A DNA stretch of 8,513 nt from positions 1 to 8,513 of the forward strand of contig SVCR01000060.1 of NCBI GenBank assembly GCA_015058265.1, in the 5' to 3' direction. Below, piece by piece: positions 1-5,784 of this stretch. This stretch comes from Clostridiales bacterium. Lineage in GTDB: Bacteria > Bacillota_A > Clostridia > Peptostreptococcales > Anaerovoracaceae. The notes below the pieces were generated by a model. The model was given only the letters and a program-made list of their open reading frames with translations, ran no database searches and was not told the origin of the DNA. Every line of letters starts with the position of its first letter. Position 1 is the stretch's first letter. The position numbers and the translations under genes were made by a program.

Positions 1-1328
1 ATCTTAACAAGAAGTCAAAAATGAAAAATGTCACCGATGTATACGGTGTCACAGAGCTCAACTACACAGGCGGCGCTATAGAGCCAGAGCTTGAGATCTA
101 TGCGGGCAGCAAGCTGCTCAAAGAGGGCACAGATTACATAATCGGCGGAATAAGCAATGTCAAGAAGGGGACCAAGACGGCATATGCGTATGTCCAGGGC
201 TTTGGCGATTATGAAGGCTATATTATAATACCCTTCACGATCGGCTCGGGATATATCTCAAGGCCTGGACTGAAAAAGTGTTACGATGACAATGGAAATC
301 TGTTCATCGGGAACGCATCTGAATTCGACGGCGTCAGCGCACCTGTCCTTTCAAGCATGGCAGAAGATACCGATGCCGAAGAGGAAGCTGCAGAAGAACA
401 GACGGACGAGGCAGCAGATGAAGAGGAGAACGCTGAAGATACTTCCGCACCGGAAGAAACTGCAGAAACTCCGGCAGAGGAAAGTCAGGAACCGATGACC
501 GATGCTGAACTCGAGAAGCTGGCAGAGACCGCAGCGCCTGAGGAAAACGCCCCTGAAACAGTAGAAGAGATCCTTGCCGAAGAAGACGAGATCTATACTG
601 ATGAAGAGGCAGCAGCGGTGGCTGAGGAAGACCCTGAAGCCGTATCAGGTGAGACTGCGGAAAACTCCGAAGATGAAGAGCTGGTTGAGGATATGGACGT
701 ATCAGAAGACTCATCCGATGCACAGGGAGCAGCAAGCGATGCGTTGCTCATAGGCAAGAACAGCTGCGGCAGCTATCTGAGAAATGTTCCTGAGAATATA
801 ACAGTCAGCAAGCTCCTGTCTTCTCTCGGAATCAAAAAGAGCTACAGAGACCATTACAGTCTTGCGGTCATAGATGCCAAAGGTGCTAAGAAATCCGGTT
901 CGACCAAGGTCAGAACAGGAATGATGCTCGGCGTATACAAAGACAGCAAGCTGATAGGAACAGCTAATATAGCAGTCAACGGAGATCTGCTGTACGGAAC
1001 AGGAGAGACTTTCGTAAACAATAACAGTGTGACTGTCAAAAAGACATCCATAAAGAAACTCAAGGCAGTCAAGAACGGATTCTCAATAACTGTAAAGAAG
1101 AGGAGCAGCGTAAAGGGATATCAGCTGAAATACAGCACTAATTCGGGAATGTCCGGCGCGAAGAAGGTGAAGTTCAGCACAGATCCGTCTGTAGTAAGCA
1201 CGAAGATAACCGGACTTAAAGGCGGCAAGAAGTATTACGTACAGGTTCGCTGTTACAAGAAAGAAAACGGAAAGAAGTACTACTCCAAATGGAGCACTAA
1301 GAAGTCAGTAACCACCAAGAAGGGCTAA
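1..1328 (+). CDS. Secreted surface protein, C-terminal part (Ig-like repeat, acidic linker, FN3-like domain); 5' end outside window
   Basis: The frame is open back to the window edge, and the first ATG (position 21) lacks a ribosome binding site and a signal peptide, so this is the C-terminal part of a larger protein. Counting from that ATG (435 residues): about 10-75 resembles a bacterial Ig-like repeat (LNYTGGAIEP, then LLKEGTDY and a GFGDYEG turn), known from clostridial surface proteins. Residues 114-234 are an extremely acidic Glu/Asp/Ala-rich linker. Residues 241-327 (NITVSKLLSSLGI, TGMMLGVY, VNGDLLYG) recall the small domain preceding dockerin-like segments in clostridial proteins, but without calcium-binding repeats. 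Residues 343-433 form a Lys-rich fibronectin-III-like domain (GYQLKYST, ITGLKGGKKYYVQVRCY, YSKWS). There is no LPXTG motif or membrane helix at the C-terminus. A role at the cell surface or wall is inferred; no catalytic motif is seen. The next gene follows directly, so the two are probably co-transcribed. Confidence 0.8.
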   Translation, partial: LNKKSKMKNVTDVYGVTELNYTGGAIEPELEIYAGSKLLKEGTDYIIGGISNVKKGTKTAYAYVQGFGDYEGYIIIPFTIGSGYISRPGLKKCYDDNGNLFIGNASEFDGVSAPVLSSMAEDTDAEEEAAEEQTDEAADEEENAEDTSAPEETAETPAEESQEPMTDAELEKLAETAAPEENAPETVEEILAEEDEIYTDEEAAAVAEEDPEAVSGETAENSEDEELVEDMDVSEDSSDAQGAASDALLIGKNSCGSYLRNVPENITVSKLLSSLGIKKSYRDHYSLAVIDAKGAKKSGSTKVRTGMMLGVYKDSKLIGTANIAVNGDLLYGTGETFVNNNSVTVKKTSIKKLKAVKNGFSITVKKRSSVKGYQLKYSTNSGMSGAKKVKFSTDPSVVSTKITGLKGGKKYYVQVRCYKKENGKKYYSKWSTKKSVTTKKG

Positions 1329-1341
1329 GGAGATGATCGAG

Positions 1342-1779
1342 ATGAAGAAGAACATCCTGAACAGCAGGATCCTGGTCATTTCGCTGATACTTGTGTTGCT
1401 TACAGCAGCGTTTGTGTGGGCCGGAGACGGAAGTGACGAAGGCGGGAATGCGCATTCTGAGTCAATGTCTGCGGAGTCAGGCGAAGCACCGATCGAGGAT
1501 CCGGAGACAACTAAAGATCCGGGGGCAACTGAAGAAGAAGAGCAGGAGGAGACTGCTGCACCTGCACCGGAAGAGGATCAGGCGGAAGCTGCACCTGCTG
1601 AGGCCGAGGAGGAAAAAGAAGACAATGGTCTGCCTTTTGCTCTGCCGTTCGAACTCCCGGAGAATATCCCTTGGAATATAGTCGGAATTGCTGCAGCCGC
1701 TGTTCTGCTGCTCATAATAATCGCGGCGGTTTCCGGCAGCAGGAAGAAAAAGAAGAGCGCATACAAAGCTAAACACTGA
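1342..1779 (+). CDS. Small acidic membrane-anchored protein with signal peptide
   Basis: I do not recognise a family. The AAGGAG site (1327-1332) abuts an ATG at 1333 but lies 9 nt before the ATG at 1342, so the latter (MKKNILNSR, 145 residues) is the better start; using 1333 adds three residues. The N-terminus is a typical signal peptide: basic MKKN, then a hydrophobic stretch (ILVISLILVLLTAAFVW) ending at AGDG. The middle, about residues 25-95, is low-complexity and rich in Glu, Ala and Pro. Near the C-terminus WNIVGIAAAAVLLLIIIAAV is one clear membrane helix, followed by a basic tail (SRKKKKSAYKAKH). Predicted topology: acidic domain outside, short basic tail in the cytoplasm. No sortase signal is present. 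It starts 13 nt after the stop of the surface-protein gene and is followed by a strong terminator, so it is the last gene of that unit. It may be a membrane partner of the upstream protein, but that is inference. Confidence 0.8.
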   Translation: MKKNILNSRILVISLILVLLTAAFVWAGDGSDEGGNAHSESMSAESGEAPIEDPETTKDPGATEEEEQEETAAPAPEEDQAEAAPAEAEEEKEDNGLPFALPFELPENIPWNIVGIAAAAVLLLIIIAAVSGSRKKKKSAYKAKH

Positions 1780-1810
1780 CGGTATGCGACAGTTATGAAA
1801 AGTCGACATG

Positions 1811-1857
1811 ATCTTCCGGCACAGATAGAGCATCTGCAGCCGGAAGATTTTTGTTTA
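1811..1857 (+). terminator. Intrinsic terminator of the surface-protein unit
   Basis: A perfect 10-bp stem (ATCTTCCGGC at 1811-1820, GCCGGAAGAT at 1839-1848) continues after small bulges into a further 5-bp stem (CAGAT 1822-1826, ATCTG 1832-1836) with loop AGAGC. A T-tract (1848-1852) and TTTA follow. It lies about 30 nt after the stop of the membrane-anchored protein gene. Confidence 0.88.
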
Positions 1858-2093
1858 CCGGCATTACCGGACAGAAGAGTACCGCTTAACGAGCGGATCA
1901 TCGGTGCGGAAAACGAGGTATTGAAAAAACGACTCTGTACACGTCGAAGCCCCATTCGACTTGTGCATAGCCGTTTCTTCAAAGCACTATCTCATATCGA
2001 TGTTTTGGAAAGATCTCCCCGTAGACTGAAGTCTTTCCTTAATCGTGCTGTAAACAGAACTTACTCCAAGGAGCTGAACTGACGGTCTGTTAC
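1858..2093. other. Non-coding region with a cluster of hairpins
   Basis: No convincing gene lies between the terminator and the next promoter. A 95-codon frame from 1795 lacks a ribosome binding site and runs through the terminator. The region instead holds several stem-loops: CCGCT/AGCGG (1882-1886/1892-1896), the long imperfect hairpin listed separately (1921-1982), GGAAAGA/TCTTTCC (2007-2013/2032-2038), and AACAGA/TCTGTT (2053-2058/2086-2091), which encloses a CTCC-AA-GGAG hairpin. I see no clear promoter inside it and no match to an RNA family I know. It may be an unrecognised structured RNA, a decayed element or just spacer. Confidence 0.45.
1921..1982. repeat. 62-nt imperfect inverted repeat (28-bp arms, 6-nt loop)
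   Basis: The left arm 1921-1948 begins TTGAAAAAACGACTC and ends CACGTCGAA. The right arm 1955-1982 begins TTCGACTTG and ends GCCGTTTCTTCAA. Folded around the loop GCCCCA, 23 of 28 positions form Watson-Crick pairs, one is a G-U pair and four are mismatches. The arms are long for a chance hairpin. No second copy exists in this window, so it cannot be called a dispersed repeat from here. Confidence 0.7.
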
Positions 2094-2116
2094 AACACAT
2101 TCGATGAATATATTGT

Positions 2117-2144
2117 ATTAAAAGAGAGGCTAGTGTGCTATAAT
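2117..2144 (+). promoter_or_regulatory. Extended -10 promoter of the AraC-type regulator unit
   Basis: TATAAT (2139-2144) is preceded by TG at 2136-2137, giving the extended -10 form TGCTATAAT. The -35 is poor: TATTAA at 2117-2122 with a 16-bp spacer, or TTGTAT at 2113-2118 with 20 bp. Predicted transcription start is near 2151, leaving an untranslated leader of about 60 nt before the ATG at 2212. Confidence 0.65.
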
Positions 2145-2160
2145 TCTATTGCGAATTATA
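2139..2160. promoter_or_regulatory. Perfect 8+8 bp palindrome over the -10 box, candidate operator
   Basis: TATAATTC (2139-2146) and GAATTATA (2153-2160) are exact inverted repeats separated by TATTGC. The left half contains the -10 hexamer and the right half covers the predicted transcription start, so a dimer bound here would block RNA polymerase. Which protein binds is unknown. AraC proteins usually recognise direct repeats, so a different dimeric repressor is also possible. Part of the symmetry may be incidental to an AT-rich -10 region. Confidence 0.45.
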
Positions 2161-2211
2161 TAAAGAAATTACGAAATACTGCTCAAATGTTGTGATTATT
2201 ACCTTTTTACT

Positions 2212-2943
2212 ATGGCAAACAGAAAGACAACGAACATGATACTGAGCCGCACGAGAAGGAACCAGATATACCTTCCGTATGCGCGCAAGAAGAAATACTT
2301 TGACGCGATAACTGCCGGAGACACGGATGCTGTCGCAGCGCTTTCAGAGGTGAACTATGAATATCCGACCGCTTTGTACAACAGATGCGGATCGTATAGT
2401 GAAGCTATGAACAAGATGTACTATGAATCTGTCTGCGCAGCTTCGGAGATGTGTCTTGCCGCTATACAGGGCGGACTGCTGGATATGGTCGCGTATGATA
2501 TCCGGGATGAATTCATCTCGGAGTTTGATAACGCCGTAGCTCTTCCCGATCTCTATGACCTGGTCCACGGAATGGCTCACAGCTTTGCATCGAAGATGAA
2601 ATATGTCCTCAAAGAGAAATCCCATTCTCCTCGTATAGTCAAGATGATGACATATATAGAAGAGCACCTGACCGAAAAGATCGAGCTCGCGCAGCTGGCG
2701 GAGCATGTCAATCTGAGCCGAACGTATGCTTCGGCGGTATTTAAAGAAGAGATGGGGATCACGATCAGCGAGTTCATCATGAAGGAGAGGATGCTCGAAG
2801 CAAAACGTATGCTCAAGGATACAGATCTGACGGTGGCGGTAATTGCAAACAGGCTTGCTTTCTGCTCGCAGAGCTATTTCACCAAGAACTTTACTGCGAT
2901 GGAAGGAATGACCCCTGTGGAATACCGCAGGGAAATTAAATAA
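2212..2943 (+). CDS. AraC-family transcriptional regulator
   Basis: DNA-binding transcription factor of 243 residues. The C-terminal 100 residues are a standard AraC/XylS double helix-turn-helix domain: first HTH at about 157-182 (IELAQLAEHVNLSRTYASAVFKE), second at about 206-228 (LTVAVIANRL to SQSYFTKNF), closed by the family signature GMTPVEYRR. The N-terminal 135 residues are helical (YLPYARKKKYFDAITAGDTD and onward) and resemble the linker found before the AraC domain in many clostridial regulators. There is no receiver domain with its phosphoacceptor Asp, no cupin fold and no membrane helix, so the signal sensed is unknown. The ATG at 2212 has no good Shine-Dalgarno sequence (TTACCTTTTTACT precedes it), so translation may be weak; the next in-frame ATG, 24 nt on, is no better. 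Its stop lies 5 bp before the polymerase gene, so it may control that gene and itself through the palindrome at its promoter. Confidence 0.9.
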   Translation: MANRKTTNMILSRTRRNQIYLPYARKKKYFDAITAGDTDAVAALSEVNYEYPTALYNRCGSYSEAMNKMYYESVCAASEMCLAAIQGGLLDMVAYDIRDEFISEFDNAVALPDLYDLVHGMAHSFASKMKYVLKEKSHSPRIVKMMTYIEEHLTEKIELAQLAEHVNLSRTYASAVFKEEMGITISEFIMKERMLEAKRMLKDTDLTVAVIANRLAFCSQSYFTKNFTAMEGMTPVEYRREIK

Positions 2944-2948
2944 ACGGC

Positions 2949-4319
2949 ATGGGGACTGACGCTATAAATAATAATGAAGAAAACAGGACCTTCTTGTGCA
3001 TCGATCTCAAGTCTTTCTATGCTTCGGTGGAGTGTGTGGAGCGCGGATTGGATCCGATGACTACGGATCTTGTCGTGGCTGATCCTACGAGATCCGACAG
3101 AACTATCTGTCTGGCAGTATCCCCGTCATTGAGAGCCAGAGGTGTGAGTAGCCGTGCGAGAGTGTTTGAGATACCGGACAGCTTTGAATACATCATGGCA
3201 CCGCCGAGGATGGCTTTGTACATGGAATATGCAGCGGCTATATATAAAGTCTATCTGGATTACATAGCGCCTGAGGATATGCATGTTTATTCCATCGACG
3301 AAGTTTTCATCGATGTCACGCATTATCTGTCGCGTTATAAGTGTACGCCTAAACAGATGGCCGAGCTGCTGATGGGCGAGGTCTACAGAAGAGTCGGTGT
3401 CAGAGCTACTGCGGGAATAGGTACGAATATGTATCTGTGCAAGATAGCGCTGGATATCCTGGCAAAGCACGCGCCGGATTTTATCGGTGTGCTCGATGAG
3501 GAATCATACAAAGAGAAGCTGTGGGATCACAGACCACTGACGGACTTCTGGCGGATTGGCCCCGGAACAGCGAGGAAGCTGGAGAAGATCGGGATCACGA
3601 CAATGAGGGGCATAGCTCAGGCAGATGAGGATCTGCTTTACAGGAAGTTCGGCATCGATGCGGAGCTGCTCATTGATCACGCATACGGGATCGAACCGAC
3701 GACGATCGCTGACATCAAGGGCTACAAGAACAAAAGCAGATCTCTGTCAAGCGGGCAGGTCCTGATGAGGGATTATAACAATGACGAGGGTGAGCTGATA
3801 GTCAAAGAGATGACTGAACAGCTTTGTCATGAAATGACAGACATCGGAATGGTCACCAGGAACATCTCGATCAGTGTGGGCTATTCAAATGCACTCAATC
3901 TGCCGATGACGCATGGTTCGGTATCTTTCGGAGTCATGACTGACGCCTCGTCGATAATAATACCGGCAGTCGCGGGACTTTACCGCAAGATAACAGATCC
4001 CGACTACCCTGTGCGCAGGATCTTCGTCAACTTCAATGACATCAAAGAGAAGAGCGCAGACAGGCAGATGACACTCTTTGACATTGCCGAGGCTGAACTG
4101 GATGAGGCAGGCAGGACTGCGGGGCAGAAACGTGAGAAGGAAATGGCAGACCCGCTCCTTGAGACGAAGGCGATAATGAAGAGAGATGCTGCTCTTCAGG
4201 AGGCTGTGAACACCATAAGGAAGAAATACGGAAGCGACGCGATGATAAGGGGCATGGATCTGGAAGAGGCCGCGACCACGCGGGAGCGAAACAACCAGAT
4301 CGGCGGTCACCGCAAGTGA
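2949..4319 (+). CDS. Y-family translesion DNA polymerase, UmuC / PolY2-like
   Basis: Error-prone polymerase that copies across damaged template bases. Of its 456 residues, the palm begins with FLCIDLKSFYASVE, giving metal ligand Asp19 and Tyr24 at the steric-gate position that excludes ribonucleotides. The second catalytic motif is YSIDEVFID with Asp117 and Glu118. Helix-hairpin-helix DNA contacts are expected around RIGPGTARKLEKIGI. QMTLFD at 373-378 fits the consensus beta-clamp binding motif. The tail ending ATTRERNNQIGGHRK is typical of the Firmicutes UmuC/UvrX/YqjW branch rather than of DinB (Pol IV). All catalytic residues are intact, so it should be active. It begins 5 bp after the regulator gene with only a distant AGGGA, which suggests translational coupling. 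It carries no UmuD partner; the small gene downstream is the usual companion in this group. No LexA-type box is visible upstream, so an SOS-independent trigger is possible. Confidence 0.93.
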   Translation: MGTDAINNNEENRTFLCIDLKSFYASVECVERGLDPMTTDLVVADPTRSDRTICLAVSPSLRARGVSSRARVFEIPDSFEYIMAPPRMALYMEYAAAIYKVYLDYIAPEDMHVYSIDEVFIDVTHYLSRYKCTPKQMAELLMGEVYRRVGVRATAGIGTNMYLCKIALDILAKHAPDFIGVLDEESYKEKLWDHRPLTDFWRIGPGTARKLEKIGITTMRGIAQADEDLLYRKFGIDAELLIDHAYGIEPTTIADIKGYKNKSRSLSSGQVLMRDYNNDEGELIVKEMTEQLCHEMTDIGMVTRNISISVGYSNALNLPMTHGSVSFGVMTDASSIIIPAVAGLYRKITDPDYPVRRIFVNFNDIKEKSADRQMTLFDIAEAELDEAGRTAGQKREKEMADPLLETKAIMKRDAALQEAVNTIRKKYGSDAMIRGMDLEEAATTRERNNQIGGHRK

Positions 4320-4355
4320 GCCGGAGATAGTGGAGATAATATAGGAATATATCAA

Positions 4356-4544
4356 ATGAAGAAACCGAGAACGAAGATGCCGGTCGAACAGAGGGCAAAG
4401 CAGTTTGCTCCTTTCAAGTCGCTGACCGGTCTGGATGAAGTGATCAGGCGCGCCGAAGAGGAGCACCGCCGGGAATTAGAAACACAAGGGGTGATCCATG
4501 TCAGCGAGGACGGCGAGCTGATAGAAGATGAGTTTTGTGAATGA
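4356..4544 (+). CDS. YolD-like small protein linked to the Y-family polymerase
   Basis: A 62-residue protein with a good start: AGGA at 4343-4346, 9 nt before the ATG. The core RAKQFAPFKSLTGLDEVIRRAEEEHR matches the pattern (RAKQF.PF..L.G..EA) of short proteins that sit directly downstream of UmuC-like polymerases in Clostridia and are usually annotated YolD-like. In Bacillus the yolD/yqjX genes are paired in the same way with UvrX/YqjW polymerases, and an accessory or regulatory role for the polymerase has been proposed from that linkage. The rest is a charged helix and an acidic C-terminus (SEDGELIEDEFCE). There is no signal peptide or membrane segment. It starts 36 bp after the polymerase stop and is probably in the same transcript. 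A T6 run follows at 4549-4554 but without a convincing stem, so the end of the transcript is unclear. Confidence 0.75.
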   Translation: MKKPRTKMPVEQRAKQFAPFKSLTGLDEVIRRAEEEHRRELETQGVIHVSEDGELIEDEFCE

Positions 4545-4590
4545 TTTTTTCCGCTCGTGCGTTTTTCGCAGGATATCGTGAAGAACAATT

Positions 4591-4619
4591 TTGACGCGAA
4601 TAGAGGAAATCTGTATAAT
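4591..4619 (+). promoter_or_regulatory. Sigma-A promoter for the DUF5688-like gene
   Basis: TTGACG (4591-4596), a 17-bp spacer and a consensus TATAAT (4614-4619). This is among the strongest promoter matches in the window. Predicted transcription start is near 4626, giving a leader of about 150 nt. Confidence 0.85.
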
Positions 4620-4625
4620 CGACCC

Positions 4626-4777
4626 AAACAAAATATAGAGGCCTTTTCCGGCCGGACCCACGACGCGGGTAGAGTCATCGTAAGGAATTCATGTAAGGGA
4701 TCTTTACGATATGTGCGCCAGGATCGGTGTGTTTTCAGGCACACTCTCCCGGCGTTTTTTGTTGAAAGGAGAATCAT
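4626..4777 (+). ncRNA. Structured 5' leader, possible attenuator or terminated small RNA
   Basis: The leader between promoter and gene folds into successive hairpins: GGCC/GGCC (4640-4643/4650-4653), ACCC/GGGT (4656-4659/4667-4670), a 10-bp stem 4677-4686/4701-4710 including one G-U pair, and finally an intrinsic terminator (4716-4760). The gene's ribosome binding site AAAGGAG (4765-4771) comes immediately after the terminator. Either transcription is controlled by conditional termination, or the main product is a short RNA of about 135 nt with partial readthrough. I compared it by eye with the conserved cores of common riboswitches and T-boxes and found no match. No clear antiterminator pairing is visible. 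Confidence 0.55.
4716..4760 (+). terminator. Intrinsic terminator inside the leader of the DUF5688-like gene
   Basis: CGCC (4716-4719) pairs with GGCG (4751-4754), GGA (4721-4723) with TCC (4747-4749), and GTGTG (4727-4731) with CACAC (4740-4744), closing an 8-nt loop. A run of six T (4755-4760) follows directly. It lies downstream of a strong promoter and only 17 bp before the start codon, so it cannot simply end the preceding polymerase transcript without also affecting this gene. Confidence 0.85.
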
Positions 4778-5728
4778 ATGACTATACAGGATTTTATTCG
4801 GTATATGAAGCGGACTGTAGCGGAAGATCTGGCACAAAGCCGGGGAGAAGAGTATCAAGTGGACAGCAGGGAAGTTATCAAGACCAATGATCGTGTCCTG
4901 CATGCGCTGGTGATCAGCCGAAAAGGCAGCAGGGCAGGTGTGAATGTGTATATGGATGATCTGTTCAGACGGCATGAGAATGGTGAAGACTTCTCTGATC
5001 TGGGGCGCGAAGCAGTGACAATGGTCACAGAGGCGTTGTCGTTTCCGATCCCTCCTTCTGCGATGATCGGAAGCCTGGGCCTCGAAGATATCCGTAAGCG
5101 GCTGACGCTGAGGCTTATAGATGTTACAAGAAATTGCAGCTATATGGCAGATCTGCCGTATATCGAACTGGAAAGCGGGCTTGCGATGATCGCAGAGATC
5201 AACGAGGATGAATCTATCTGCAGCGAGTGGAGGATCGTTGTAACTAAGGGTTTACTGAAAATGATCGGATGTGAAGCAGAGGAACTGTTCACGGCTGCAT
5301 TACAGAACATGATCTCTATTGAACCGCCTGTTCTCATGCGGCTTGCTGACATAGCCTTGAATGCATCCGGCCCCGAGCTCCTGTCTTCTTCTGAACATGG
5401 CAGGGAGAGCGAAGAACCTCTTTGCCTGACTAATACAAGCAGATATAAAGGCGCCGCAGCGCTGTTCTACCCGGGAGTCATGGAGAAGGCAGCGGATCTG
5501 ATCGGAGGCGCGTACTATGTAGTTCCGTCTTCTATCCATGAGGTGCTGCTTGTCCCTGAAGAGAGCGTTCCTGATGCGAGCAGACTCAGTGCGATGCTGA
5601 AGTGTGCTAACCGCGAAGTGATAGTCGATGAGTGTGATATCCTGTCAGACAATGTCTTCCGGTTCGATCCTGCTGCAGGCAAGCTGGCGGTCGCTGATGT
5701 TATGTGCTATGATTCAGTCTGTCAGTGA
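4778..5728 (+). CDS. DUF5688-like protein of unknown function
   Basis: A 316-residue soluble protein without signal peptide or membrane helices. It starts with a strong site, AAAGGAG, 6 nt before the ATG. The pattern matches what I recall of DUF5688, a family often present in several copies in Lachnospiraceae: an N-terminal helix (MTIQDFIRYMKRTVAEDL), NVYMDDLFRRHENGEDF at 56-72, RLTLRLIDVTRN at about 109-119, ADLPYIELESGLAMIAEI at 124-141, and a C-terminal half with LTNTSRYKGAAALFYPGV (217-234), YYVVPSSIHEVLLVP (246-260) and ILSDNVFRFD (288-297). No enzymatic motif is evident and I know of no established function. The assignment is from memory of the family pattern. A terminator in its leader suggests regulated expression. 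The sirtuin gene begins 56 bp downstream with no terminator between them, so they are probably co-transcribed. Confidence 0.82.
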   Translation: MTIQDFIRYMKRTVAEDLAQSRGEEYQVDSREVIKTNDRVLHALVISRKGSRAGVNVYMDDLFRRHENGEDFSDLGREAVTMVTEALSFPIPPSAMIGSLGLEDIRKRLTLRLIDVTRNCSYMADLPYIELESGLAMIAEINEDESICSEWRIVVTKGLLKMIGCEAEELFTAALQNMISIEPPVLMRLADIALNASGPELLSSSEHGRESEEPLCLTNTSRYKGAAALFYPGVMEKAADLIGGAYYVVPSSIHEVLLVPEESVPDASRLSAMLKCANREVIVDECDILSDNVFRFDPAAGKLAVADVMCYDSVCQ

Positions 5729-5784
5729 TGGCATTGGACCATCTGATCAACGGTTAGAGATAAATGCACATTTGAGGGAAGATC

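Noticed and set aside
334..735. 133-codon open frame on the minus strand opposite the acidic linker
   Set aside because: Mirror of Glu/Ala-rich codons giving a Leu/Pro/Arg/Ser-rich translation; no ribosome binding site or family resemblance.
1795..2082. 95-codon open frame on the plus strand
   Set aside because: No ribosome binding site, Arg-rich nonsense-like composition, and it runs through the terminator stem and the long inverted repeat.
3885..4466. 193-codon open frame on the minus strand
   Set aside because: Lies wholly opposite the polymerase and YolD-like genes, whose motifs are clear; the translation has no recognisable domain.
4540..4575. Possible terminator after the YolD-like gene
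   Set aside because: There is a T6 run and a small GCG-TTTTT-CGC loop, but no stem of useful length before the T-run.
4656..4670. Guanidine-II (mini-ykkC) riboswitch, because ACGA lies in a hairpin loop
   Set aside because: The loop is seven bases rather than an ACGR tetraloop, and a matching second hairpin is missing.
4557..4781. 74-codon open frame on the plus strand before the DUF5688-like gene
   Set aside because: Begins upstream of the promoter, spans it and the terminator, and has no ribosome binding site.
4352..4975. 207-codon open frame on the minus strand
   Set aside because: Crosses the promoter, terminator and start of the DUF5688-like gene on the other strand; composition is not protein-like.
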